Source of the DNA: Cyathus striatus
Taxonomy: Eukaryota > Basidiomycota > Agaricomycetes > Agaricales > Nidulariaceae
Assembly: GCA_025738555.1 (NCBI GenBank)
Contig: JAOVFP010000004.1
Coordinates: 4,774,001-4,838,000 of the forward strand
Direction: 5' to 3'
Length of the DNA stretch: 64,000 nucleotides
Both the position numbers and the translations under genes were made by a program. This document shows, in pieces, positions 20,380 to 32,434 of the stretch. Positions within the stretch are counted from its first letter, which is position 1; the number at the start of each line of letters is the position of its first letter. The notes under the pieces were generated by a model. The model ran no database searches and had not been told where the DNA came from. It saw nothing but the letters and a program-made list of their open reading frames with translations.

Positions 20380-22002
20380 ATGCGTGTTCGATTTCTTTTC
20401 ATTTCTTTAGTGGTCATTGGAATCTGCATATGCATGTTTGTAGTTGTGGCTTCTCATCTGGTCGTACATCCAGTAAATTTTAAAGTGCCAGATTACGAGC
20501 TCCCTGCTGAGGTAACTACTTTATACTCGTAACACAGTTTTATTCAAGTTGCTGATATATAATCTTTTAATAGGTTTCCTTTGGAGTGGAAATAATATCT
20601 GTGGATCCCATAGCTCGAACATTCACCATGGACTGGTATCCTCAAACTCTCTCGACATGTCCAAGCCACGATGATAACATTACAAGAGTTATAGATGTTT
20701 ACCTTGATCAGTAAGGACCGTGTTTCTCTGCTGTTCGTCTCCATCTGACTACTTGTGTCGAAGAGGTATTGCAGATTCATCCAACTCAGCATTTAGTATC
20801 CTTCCTCCCTACTCGCCTATCTACCGTTTTAATATCACGGCATTTTGCAAAGCTCAGACTAGCGTATTTAATTCATTTAGAACTATTACAAAACTCGTCA
20901 ATTCTCAGCTGGTTTTTGGCTATCAAGGGCCTTTGCGTTCATCCATCCAGAACTATCCTTTTGACGTGTAGGTATTAAAAAGCATATACTATTAATCAAG
21001 TGAATTGACTGTATTCCAAGATATTATGCAGCATTTAATATGTATGGTTTAGACCTTTCCACTGGCAAATACGTGATTTTAAATGTCACTCGATCCTTCG
21101 GAGAGGTTGTGTAAGAGTTACTTAATTGACCCCATGCACTGGCTCGCTGACCTCAAGGTATTCTAGAAATTTTCAGATCAGTCTGTATAGAAGTGACGCA
21201 ATCTTAGCACCGTGGCTTTTTTATAGCCTTGAAGTAAAGAGATCCAGAGCAACCAAGATATTCGTCATCATAGTAGGGATTACCAACTGTACGTCTAACT
21301 CTGAACATTACAATTCAAGACAGGTACTGATTATAACCCATTGAACAATGTCAGGGCTCATAGCAGTGGCGTTTATGTTAATAAGTGTTTCTACTCTCAT
21401 ATACCAGTCACATAAAATCTACTCCGAGATGTTTGTTGTTCCGGTTGGGGCTGTATTTGCATTCACAACTATCAGAGCTGGATTTCCCGGAGCACCAAGC
21501 GGGTTTGGTGAGTAAAGTTACGTTTTATTTAGTGCAGTTATGAGTTGCTTAAGATTAGCAGGTGCAACAATCGGTATTTTTGTTTTATTCATGTTGTCAG
21601 CTGGGAGTGTTCACATTTTACATCTTAGATCTGTTTACAATTCTCCCCGTTCTCATTATAATGTCGCTTTGCGTAAGTCTTATCACGATATAAATGAATT
21701 GGTCTGAACAGTCTCCGTAGAGCTTCTTTCTTCTGCTTGTCGTGTTATATCGTCGCATTGGTGTATATGGGCAAGGTACGCTTAATTAACTTTACTCAGT
21801 ACATTTAATTTAGCAAGATCTTCGAGGAGAATTAGAAAGGGAGCGCGTACTTGAAGAAGGTTGTCTATGCCATTCAGGTCAAAATTCGGAGTCTTCTTCG
21901 ACCTCTAATAGTAATCATAACAGGCCGAAAGTTAATGGTCCGCGTGGGGAAACGAAATCAACATCAATCATCTTTGTCTGGTTATTTAGCTGGATTTTCT
22001 AG
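20380..22002 (+). CDS. DUF4436-like integral membrane protein
   Basis: Starts at the ATG at 20380 with a signal-anchor helix (LVVIGICICMFVVVASHLVV). Introns are clear after …YELPAE, …VYLDQ, the YPFDV site and further on. The motif NYPFDVYYAAFNMYG matches the 'YPFD' region of DUF4436 proteins. The C-terminal half has three or four helices with 'FAFTTIRAGFPGAPSGF' and 'TILPVLIIMSLC', also typical of that family. The exact splice near 21510-21620 is uncertain: one candidate intron would be only 34 nt. The last exon is ambiguous. Acceptor use after …YGQ gives either a short end at 21854 or an acidic tail ending at 22002, which I prefer. Molecular function is unknown. Confidence 0.7.
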
Positions 22003-25000
22003 TGGTTATGCTGTGTGTTTGAAAATCATTAAAACAAAAGATTAGTCGATTACATCTGGTGATACATACATAATTACTCCTGCACATCACTAAATTTTGG
22101 ACCAACTTGCGAGCGGTTATAATCCATCACGATGCACCGCAATTAACATGATCTACCATAATATCGTGACCATCTCATAACCGATCTTAATGAATCTTGA
22201 GTCATCCTCAACTTGATAATTCTGGATGGTGAATCACGATACAGCTTATGGTTACATATATGTTGTAAGTTTATCTAACATTACATAGAATTATGTTTTA
22301 TTATGTAGTTATATGGAACTTGTAGCTATGGTGGAATCATAGATAACTTATCAACTTGTACTATGTAGTTGTGAACTTAACACTACTTGTTCATTAGGAC
22401 ATTAAATTAAATTTTATTGTTTGAATACTACATATACAAATAGTATGTAACAATGTTGTAATCTATCATGTAACGACAGTAGGGACTACTGGGATAGTTT
22501 TAAGTAGCTAGCATGAAGTGGTTGTTGAGATATGGGGCCAATTAAAGGGATTGTGCGTAAATTGAAAGGTACTTACGAGATTTCAAAATCGGGGCTCAAG
22601 TGGGGGTGGTGCTTTCAATGCAGTAGAATTCTGCCTGCTTATATGCTTTCAGATGTGGAGCGCCCTTACAAATACTCCAGGTCATGGAGCTGTAAGGTGC
22701 CATGGGGCTCCGACGCCCGAGTCCGAGTGCACACGCTAGGGCACGCCTTTCGAAATCCTTGGTATATTTGGAGTTGGTGATGTCATACATAGCAGGCGCA
22801 GATATGGGGACTTCCGACTACTAATATACTCGTGTTGCAATTTGCAATGTACCAGAGGCAACAATAAACTATAGCTGGACCTTAGGCCTTAAATCTTAGA
22901 CCTAGCAACGGAAATATGTGTATTCTAGCAAATAATTGACAGCCTGAGCACTCTGTGCGTGTATTTTGGACAATTATAATCCTACTGTACCATTACGACC
23001 TCATCAGTAAATTCGTGAAGGTCTGATATTGCCGTACGTTTCTCACGCACTCAATGGAAGATGTTAAAGTGGTTACAAGCAATTATACGGCGTTATAATG
23101 GTACTGACATAGTAAATAAAAATCATAATCTGACTAACATATTTTACTCTGTGTATCAACAATTGTAAGTTTTAATTAAAGTCAAATACAGCGTACAACA
23201 TGTTGCTATGTTATTGGCATATTGTACTTTGCTCGTGAGTCCTTAAATTCTATAGTATATATCATTGTACAGCGGAGACAACAGTCCCTAACATGGCTTT
23301 GGAATGAACTTCACCGTTTCTTCGACTCAGTCTCACCCCACTATGATATCATGTAAGATAAGAAACAAATCCATACCAAAGAGTAAGTATGTTTTGTTTA
23401 AGGCAGGACTTGGGCGGGCAAGTGGCCCTGGAGTTGAACGTTGAGATCTTGAGAGCGCGCTTGTTGGGAAATGCCTATTCCGGTGGGGACGTAAACAGGC
23501 GCAAATGCACTCTCATCAACTTGGTCCAAATTCCTTTCGATGCGGACCACTGGTTCGCATTCAGTCACTAAATTCAATAGCTGCTAGTTACGCTGGAGGC
23601 CATGTCACAGCAAACCTGATCCCCTCAATATGTCACCTAACGAATCACATCAGCTTATCGACTATTTGGCTATAGGCCTGGATTGCATCTAGAGACCATC
23701 GAGTTATCTGGACGCCGATTCGCGATTTGAGTCCTTCGGAACACACACCGCCCATGTATAGATTTTATGTCTAGCCAGCCAGGAACATCAAGCACCGACC
23801 CGGCATAAAATGAGCAACATTCCCTGCCTTTTCGCTATGTTTCAGCTCTCATGATCATTACTCTTCAAAATGTCAGTGAGCTAACATACTAATAGGTGTC
23901 GCGCTATTGAATTCTAGTACTCTATTCGAGTGGGAAAAGGTGAGTTGATTGGCATTCTACTTCATACATAACTAACTTTATCCTTGAATAGGCTAGGAGT
24001 ACCGAAGCCTATCATTTTCAAAACCCACATGAGTACGAATATCATCCTCTCTCTCGGATCTCTGTTCATCTGCTAATTTTTATCGTGTAGTAGTGGCTCG
24101 TATTGCTCGAGTTTGCTTCCGGGTCACATTTTTTGGGGGGGGGCTGTAGGAAATAGAGGCTTGAGGTTGGCCACTTTGACTCGGAGTTTGGTAGTAGTGC
24201 CATGCATGTAGAATATATGTAATCAAATATAATGTTTTTCAATGTTATCTCTCCTTGAAATAAAAGTACACCTACATTAGCAAATTATATGATTGTTATG
24301 CTTGTCCTTGAAGATGAATACGTGCTCATAATTGTGATCCGATCTCGTGTCTCTCTCATCTTGTTGGCATTATGTTATAATCCCCTCATGATTGTCTATA
24401 ATATGTACGAAGGTGCACGAAGCTACTGTACAAATGACGAAATTTAGTGCAGCCACACATGGCAGTATCCTGCAGTATCATATATTTGTAAGGTTATGTT
24501 AGCTCATACCACTTATGGAGACTTATATGGCATGATAACGACATAGGAGATTCTCCCGAATTTAGTGATGCTAATGTTCATGATTTTTTGGCGTGACACC
24601 AAAGTTTAGTCCATTGTTCAGTTCATACCTCGATTTGGTGCGTAACGTTAACCAAATTTGTTCAAAGATATAAAACTCGCTGAAGTACTGGAACAATGGG
24701 ATATTATATGATAAGTAGCCTATACATAATACAGGAAGACACTGATGTATCGTCTCGTGATTACTTATTTAAAAAGTCTTGATAGAGGTTCAAGCAAAGA
24801 GATTCACATTTAAATACCATGACATTCAATTAAGTAGCTCCCCATATTTCGCATTTGCAATATTAGGAAGAGCATTAGATTACTTATTTCAGATAATCAA
24901 CATGTACTATCGCGTTGAAATGCTCGAGAAATTTTTAAAAAAATAGGCCTATTTTATTTCCACTGAACCTTTGTTCAAACTAGCTTGTGATGCGTAACAA

Positions 25001-25469
25001 ATCGAAAAATTGTTCAGTTCAGACAGGTACCGTTATGCGTCACTGAACAATCGGTCATAATGGTACAGTAATCTCAGAATTATGTGACGCTCAGACTCAA
25101 ACATGCTCATGTACTGCTCATAATAACATGATCCTGATATTTTGATATTAATTATAGTATATTACGATGTATTACGATCTTAATGTAAGGTGGTGGGAAG
25201 TAGTGAGTACCATATATTGTTGGGAGCCAATCGTGATGACATACCACAGTTGCTATGAGCTCCTAACGTCTCGTAATCACTTCCGAGCTGGAGTAATTTG
25301 AGCGTCTGATTGTAAGGCACATAATTATTGGCGAGTTTCTCACTGATTTACTGATGCATATTGACAATGTACCAAGGTAAAGTCGGACTAAGTCAGCACT
25401 CGTAACCAGTTCACCACCACGTGAGTCTTGAGCATGATTGCGTCAAATTGAACTAGAGTACTTCGCGTT
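22003..25469. other. Long AT-rich intergenic stretch, no supported gene
   Basis: Almost 3.5 kb with no domain-bearing frame. Open frames at 22532-22780 and 23389-23571 have no recognisable product. A poly-G run sits near 24132-24140. Intron-like short segments around 23880-24000 do not build a coding frame. It could hold old transposon remains, but no terminal repeats were found. Confidence 0.5.
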
Positions 25470-26755
25470 ACCTTCTGGTGGTTGTCGTTGCGTTTATATC
25501 TGTTCTACCTGGACTCGCGTGTTGAAGTTTGAAATTTGAATTTGAAACGTTGTGCGTTGAAGTGAGGATGTACATATGTAGGCTTAGGAAACGGTACAGG
25601 AACGGGTGCTTCGACTGCCTATGTCACTACCTTCTTCCCCTGCTCCGCAGCCGGTTATTCGCCAAGAAGGGGTTTAGCATAGCCCTCATCGCACGTGGCG
25701 CCGACCACGCCATGAAGCTCGCAGAGGAGATCAACGCATCCGGCGGCGAGGCTCGTTTCCTCCTTCCTCTTTCTCCCTCTTCCTCTTACCTACCCCTACC
25801 CCCTTCTCTCCCTATCAGGCCGCACCATTCCCAATCGACGCATACACCTATAAAACATTCTCCACCGCATGGGGTTCCAATTGCCATCCGCAGCCGCTTC
25901 CCCAACCCCAATAGGTCATCAACTCAGCGCTCTATAACACCTCTCACGGCGTATGGAAACCTTTCCTGGACGTCAAACCTGATGATCTTGAAACTTCATT
26001 GAACGTTAGTGTCGTGGGCGCGCGTTTGCATTTTCGAAGGAGGTGATTCAGGAGTTTAAGGGGAATGTCATTGGTATGTTGTTTCTCTGTGCTTTGGGGT
26101 GAAGAGGTTGCTGAGTGATGGGATGTAGATGAGAATGGGAAGAGGGGAGCTTTACTGTTCACTTGCGCCACGGCGAGTTTGAGAGGCAAAGTTGTTACTA
26201 GTGCTTTCGCAGCGGGCAAGTTCGGTACACGGGCGCTATCTCAGAGTTTGATGAAGGAGTTTAGAGGGCGGAATATCCACGCGTACGTCTATTCTTTCCT
26301 ACCCACTTCGGTGTTTCGCGTACTGACACTCATTATGATTGTAGGTTGCTCACGTACGTCCTCATCATTCCTTCCCTCGTTCTATCTACTAACCATGTCC
26401 TTACATCAAGGCTATCATTGACGGCTGTATGTTCCCTTTCATCCTTCCTCTCTCCCGTTTGTACTGACACCACACCTGTAGCTATCTTAACTGACCGGAG
26501 CAAAAACCGTGGCCCAGAATGGGAAAAGAACGAAGATGTCAGATTGAACGTTGACAGTATCGCCAGTGTACGTTCCTTCTCTCTTAATCCATGAATGAAG
26601 TGCCAATATAACGTGGCGGATAGTCGTACTTGTACCTCGTGAACCAGGATAGGACTTGGGAATTGGACTGTAAGTCGTTTTTGGCGTTCTATTTGATTGT
26701 GGGAGGGTGTTAAATGTTTGATTTTGTAGTTCGTCCTGCTCATGAGAAGTGGTAA
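25470..26755 (+). pseudogene. Decayed SDR copy (SDR3)
   Basis: Aligns with SDR1 and SDR2 along the whole gene and about 770 bp of 3' flank, to about 27530. Exon 1 has lost its ATG; only a remnant near 25475-25530 is left. The exon 2 donor is changed (ctgcctatg for ctgcgtatg). Exon 4 has an insertion of about 7 bp (ggttccaattgcc), an in-frame TAG at 'caataggtc' and extra bases at 'ggcgcgcgtttgc'. The exon 3 donor is GC. The 9-nt exon (26345-26353) and the terminal HEKW codons remain. It is a duplication-derived pseudogene. Confidence 0.88.
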
Positions 26756-29034
26756 ATGCTTTGAGATGTATAGTATATCGAATTGAAGAATGTGTTGTTT
26801 GAGTTTGTGTAGCGAATAGTAAATAATGTTGTTTTCTTTGTATTGTTGGAATTGTGAGCTGGCTTACTTCGCCGACGTTACTGGATTAACAAGTAAGAAA
26901 AATATGTTACGTCACTACACCACCCAGAGGAAAGCGCTGTTCTGAATGCCACCTACGTAGTACATCACGTAACGTGGCTACTATTAGACCAACGCGCTCT
27001 GTGAGTAGTTACTAACCAGCTTTACTTGGTGTACGTTTGACACTTATTAAGGTATTCAAAAAGAGTTATTGGATACGATAAGACATTACCGATATTACCT
27101 TGTCTAGTGTGATCTAAACCAAGCCCATAGTTTTGTGCATGAGGAATGCGAATGCTGTGCTAGTAGGCCTTGGAACTTCTGCTACGGAGCAAATTTATAG
27201 ACATGATCTGCATCATTGAGAATGACAAAACGAGTCAAGGGATCGGAAGTTGTTGGCGCATTTATTGCAGGCTGTAGAATGTAGACAAAAAAGACGTATT
27301 CATATTCCTCAGAGGATTAGACTGAAGCACAATTTAAGAGCAGTTGTCTCGTAGAATTACTGCCGCACCAATAGGCCATGGAATTCGTTCATCCATGACT
27401 ATTAATAGTCGCCCGCAAGACATTCAGAGTCGAGAGTGTATTTTTCGAGTTTATAAAGATGTTTTTCGACTGCCAAGTTCAATATTGCGTAGAGCATTTT
27501 AACAAAGAGAACTTCGGACTAGAGGGCTGAAAAAATAACAGAAGCATTTTATTGATAATGATAGCGTTGTCAAGTTTGAATCCAGTCTACAATAGTTTTC
27601 ACTCATATTCATAGAGTGATTACTACCTGACCAACAGCCCCTGTAATATATTCAAAGTGAGGTTTAGTTGACGGGGGTTCTTCTCGTTCGTCCGTAAAAC
27701 CTCTACATTCTCTTATGAATACAATCAAAAAACATTTTTCGTCGCTTATGAAAGGCCTCGTCCAGTTTTGAACGAACCGAGACCAGTGAATTTTGTCTTT
27801 TGTACGAGAATAGTGAGTACTACTGCGTTAGTAAGCCTTGGAGCCATTTAATACTAGAGCAAATTATATGACGGCGTACTAGAATGTGGAAAAAAAAATA
27901 AGCAACACCTACAAAAAGATCCCGTTAGGAAGTTGGAACGTAGCCTACGTGTGACAAATTCAAAGATGTTACTACTACACTAAAAGGCCATGAAATTAAT
28001 TCCGTCAATGTGGACATTGATAAGAACCCGCAAGAAACGACGCCAGGTGATATAATAATACAAAACAAAAATATATTGGATGTATCAATGGGAACATACG
28101 ATTGATTGCCAGACTAACAAGCCTTCAAGCTGTGAGATATTATTAACGAGGTGAATTAAACTTGACCTCTACCATGTGCCTAGTAGAAATATACCATCTC
28201 ACATTTAAGGAAAATTTTGACAAAATAGGGTGGTTAGGCCTTGTCCTCTTTCGTGCCTTATTGGTGGCTTATGGCAAATAAATGAAGTGCTTTTCTACTG
28301 ATGATTCAATGACTGTTTGTATAACTATATAATTTGCCAAAGTAACAATGGGTTTGCAAAGACATACATGTCAACAACATGAATAGATGTCAAAAAGCAT
28401 CTGCCCAATGATGGAAGGTGTTGTTGAGTTTGAACTCAGTCTACTTCATGACACGATAACATTCACATTTATGATGTTATCATCACCAGACATTGTAGAC
28501 GAGCAAGCCATGTAAGCTGTTACTAATGTGGTAACTTAATAAGCCGCTCATGGACACAGTGTGAACATAATACGTTAAATGTTGTAATTAAAACTGGACT
28601 TGATGGACATCCAGAAAGAAAGAAAGTGAACCCATGGAATTATTTATATCAGCCATCCTTTGCTTGATTTATGTGTTGTAACCGCAAAAGTATGTTAAAG
28701 TCCTGATATAATCATCCAATGATCAGGAGCACGGAAGCAAATTACACCAGATTGGTATCGTAGTAAGGTACTTATGTATATGTTTCAATATGTCGTGCTC
28801 GGCAGTATCTCATGTTAAGAATCTCTTAAGTTACAAATGCAATTCAATAGTTAATATAACAATCTGAATCACGAAGAACCTGCGGGCCCCGCTACTAGTT
28901 ACCGGTTAGTAGTTACTTATCTTCATATGGCACAGAAATGTCAAGATTCTGGCTTTGTTATGTAAAATGACATTCATATAAAGAGAGTTGATGTCGAGAG
29001 TGAGGTTCGTCTCCATAAGAGCAAAATTGTTTAC
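26756..29034. other. SDR-block 3' flank, repeated again, then unassigned sequence
   Basis: 26756-27530 is homologous to the 3' flank of SDR1 and SDR2. A second, more diverged copy of part of this flank ('agtaagccttggag', 'gttactactacac') lies at about 27770-28030, in tandem. The remainder to 29034 has no gene that I can support. Confidence 0.55.
28977..28983 (+). promoter_or_regulatory. TATA-like box of the membrane-protein gene
   Basis: TATAAAG lies 52 bp upstream of the first downstream ATG (29035), a spacing like that of the SDR genes. Confidence 0.4.
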
Positions 29035-30205
29035 ATGAAATATTCAGGTAAGTGACATTCCAACCTACATTATTATGTACTAATAGACATGGTCCGATAC
29101 ATCCAGTATTTGTGCCCATTCTCATCATATTCTATTCCTTTGCCATTATTTCCACTCTATTTCGATTGATATATCGCTCACGCTGCAGACAGCTGTGGTG
29201 GGACGATTTCTGGGCCAGTATTGCACTGATAAACACAGTACTATTATTTTCCGCGTACATTCGAATTTCATTTGGCTTTTCTCCTTCTTGGATTTCCTCT
29301 TTTACATCTGTAATGATAACATGCAGGCTGCTATATGGTATGTACCTTTATTAGGACGGCAATGTATCCTAATAGTTTACAACCAGGGCTTCACGTCTGA
29401 GTGTTGCAGTGACTGTTGTGCGCATAATTGCAACCGGAACATCACTGCTCGTTTCCAAAATTGTTTCAGTAATGTTTGGATTACTAGCCATTGCAATAAT
29501 TATTCAGAAACTAGTACTCTGTAGCCACCCTGGCGAAGATTTCCTGTGCCGTGATATGTCTAAGGTGACCGGGTATACCGAGCTTTCAGGTTCATATGTT
29601 TCCCTTTGAAAATCTGGTATACTAATTTTCTCCATTTTCAGCAAGCTTTTTCTCAGATATCTGGCTTCTCGGAGCCCCTGCTTACCTTCTCTGGAATATG
29701 AAACTGAAGAAGCAGTTTCATCGTCTACTACAAGCTATATTTGCGACGGAAATCCTGGTGTTGGTGACAAGTATCATTCACTGTGTGTATATCGTTAGGA
29801 ATGACTACCGTTCTCAAGGGGTTATATCACATTTCAAGGTGTGCGGTTGCCTTACATCTTAATTAGCTATTGCTGATACCTCAACCACAGACCACCACAT
29901 CGCTCACCGTATGCAACTTACTTTTTCTTGTGACGTACATGTACAAGCTATATCGAGATGAGCAAGATTACTCTGAAGAATCAACGACAACTGCGCCGCT
30001 TCGCCAGACGAATACTACTAGTTCACATACAACGACGGAACATCATATTCAAACTGAAATAAGTCCCCTGATAAGTGCATTTATTAGTTCTAGCTCCTAT
30101 CCCAACATGGGAACATCGTGCATCGTGCCATACGAGTCAGAACCAGGTGTAGTGGAACGGCAATGGCCCAGTGTAGGTGTTATACGGGCTACATACTCGG
30201 TCTAA
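29035..30205 (+). CDS. Multi-pass (probably 7-TM) integral membrane protein
   Basis: Hydrophobic helices run in order: PVFVPILIIFYSFAIIS, FWASIALINTVLLFSAY, SSFTSVMITC, LSVAVTVVRIIATGTSLLV, VMFGLLAIAIIIQKL, a Trp-rich segment, ILVLVTSIIHCVYIV and VCNLLFLVTYMYKLY. A Ser/Thr-rich cytosolic tail follows. The layout resembles basidiomycete integral membrane proteins of the rhodopsin-like 7-TM type. Introns at about 29343-29387 and 29591-29640 keep the frame. The 5' end is uncertain: starting at 29035 needs a donor GTGACA and an intron of only 35 nt. The start of the last exon near 29868 is also uncertain. No ligand or pathway can be inferred. Confidence 0.65.
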
Positions 30206-31183
30206 TTGTCTGGTTTAGTATGCAAATTCTACTCGTGAGTCTAATACAATATTCTTTCTAGCATTCTCTATCTTTTAAATGATGTGCTACTATTATTATG
30301 GCAACTCAGAATGTATCACAAGTGATAAAGTAGGTTTATGTGAAGGACCAAGAATCCGCCAGTGCCTCCCATAACACGATGGTGACTTATTACCAGATAG
30401 ACGTGAGCAGGGCCTAACCTGCTTTATCATAATCAAAATTATTTGATCTAAAGAAACGACTCGTATTTCCGCCTTTTCATGAGATTCGCCATTAGCCCTC
30501 AATTCACAACCCAAATCATATCATAGACACATTTAATTTATACACGGAACGTCCACCGATGGCTAATCACGATGACACAACTTACGAATAACGCAAATGT
30601 ATACTTATCACTTGCTTATCACTCTGAGAGTCATGCCGTTTGCTGCGGAACTGTAACATTGACGGCTTTCACGAAGGTCCTGATGCTCATATTTGGGATG
30701 TTTTAGAAAGTTCATTCTGCAGTCGTGTGTTGAAGACGATATCATGACTTAGCAATTCTGAGTACATTTTCGATGCTGGTCGCGAGCTCACTCACAAAAT
30801 CGCAGCGCTCAAACGTTTTCCGGATGACAAGCCGTCTTATAAAGCTTTAGATAATTTCCAGGAGACATATGTCGTCAGGATAGTCCTGGCGGAAACGCAT
30901 CCGCTTGTTTTCAGTAAGTGTAAGTGTACATACTTTACTCGTGGGAATTGTTCGCCATGGCGCCATGTCAACAAGTTAATACATTTGCTGACTGGCAAAA
31001 CTACTGTCCGAATGCGAACATGACCAAGCACAATTGCACTGAACTTACGAAGCAGATTGCGCAACACTGCTAACACACAATTGCAACACAACTTACCCCC
31101 GATAACATGAACCTTGCAATACTAGTAATATTTAATGACTTCAAATACTGGGGAATCGCAGTGTCAACCTATTCTAATCTAAC
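30206..31183. other. Intergenic, nothing recognised
   Basis: Short frames without motif support; the 3' part is presumably the SDR4 promoter. Confidence 0.5.
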
Positions 31184-32434
31184 ATGTCCTCGCAGTCTCC
31201 AAAGAAAGTTTTTGTCGTCGCTGGTAGGTAGAAAAGCCTTAACTTACGAGATTACGTACTGATTCCAAGATGAAGGCATAGGAAATGGTTCCGGAACGGG
31301 AGGTTCAACTGCGTATGTTATCCCGCTTCATTTCTTCTCGTAATCCAACTTAACCTCTTCCACGAAGTCGTATCTTTTCCAAACAGGGATATAGCATCGC
31401 GCTCATTGCTCGCAGTCCTGAACAACTTAAAAGGCTCGCCGACGAAATCAAGGCCTCAGGTGGAGAGGCTTGTTCCCTTCCCCTTCCATTCCATTTCCCT
31501 TAGACTCACTTTTAACACAACAGGTGGAAACATTTCACATCGATGCCTACACTCATGAAACTTTCAGTACCGCCTGGTCTACCATTCGCAGGCGTTTCCC
31601 CAAACCTCAATACACAATCCATGCAGCTCTGTACAATGCATCGGGGTCCCATAACCTGTGGAAACCCTTCCTCGAGGTTTCTCCCGAGGACCTCGAAGGT
31701 TCGTTGAGCGTCAGTGTTGTTGGAGCTTTTGCCTTCGCCAGCGAAGCAATCAAAGAATTTAAAGCAAATGAGATAGAAGAACATGGAAAGAGGGGAACAC
31801 TATTATTTACTGGAGCCACTGCCAGCTTGAGAGGTAACATGCTTACTAGTGCCTTTGCGGCGGGGAAGTTTGGCACAAGAGCTCTGGCGCAGAGTTTGGC
31901 GAAGGAGTTTGGAAAGGAGAATATTCATGTATGTTCTACATTTTTCCTTTTCTCGTGTCGTACTGAATTATTCCAGGTGGCTCATGTACGTTAGGCGTTC
32001 TCCCTACTCACTTGCTTCCTTTTGAGTTAACGTTACCATTTCTCTCCACTTCACCTCTAATAGGCTATAATCGATGGCTGTAAGTTCTCCTCTCCTCCCT
32101 ATACGATACAATTCTCCCTGCTAAGTTTAATTATTCCGTAGCAATCTTAACAGATCGGGGAAAAGCTCGCCAAGGTCGCAGCGCCAACTGGGAAACGAAC
32201 GAAGACGTTCGGTTAAACCCCGACAGCATCGCCAATGTATGTATTTGCTTCTCCTAATTTTTATTCAGTTACATGGTACTGAGTAAATTGTCAGGCTTAT
32301 TGGTATCTTGTGAATCAGGATAGGAGTGCCTGGACTTGGGAATTAGATCGTATGTCTTTTCTATTTCTTCGTTTATGAGTTTGCGCTAAATTGGATGGTG
32401 CGGTATAGTTCGTCCTGCGCATGAAAAGTGGTAG
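31184..32434 (+). CDS. Short-chain dehydrogenase/reductase SDR4 (9 exons, 260 aa)
   Basis: Exons: 31184-31223, 31276-31312, 31368-31467, 31524-31928, 31977-31985, 32064-32079, 32142-32236, 32295-32349 and 32409-32434; 783 nt in frame. Compared with SDR1 and SDR2, the intron between exons 4 and 5 is absent and its place reads straight through (NEIEEHGKRGTL). The exon 3 donor is GC instead of GT at exactly the same 100-nt exon length. The 9-nt Val-Ala-His exon is kept. The Rossmann motif GIGNGSGTGGSTA and the active-site region TGATASLRG…SAFAAGKFG are intact, with Phe for the catalytic Tyr. It is clearly older than the SDR1/SDR2 split and shares no obvious flank with them. Confidence 0.9.

Noticed and set aside
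22532..22790. Overlapping open frames on both strands
   Set aside because: Short, no recognisable motif, and neither connects to further exons.
24120..24150. T-run followed by a run of nine G (ttttttggggggggg)
   Set aside because: A single homopolymer run; not enough for a quadruplex or telomere-like call.
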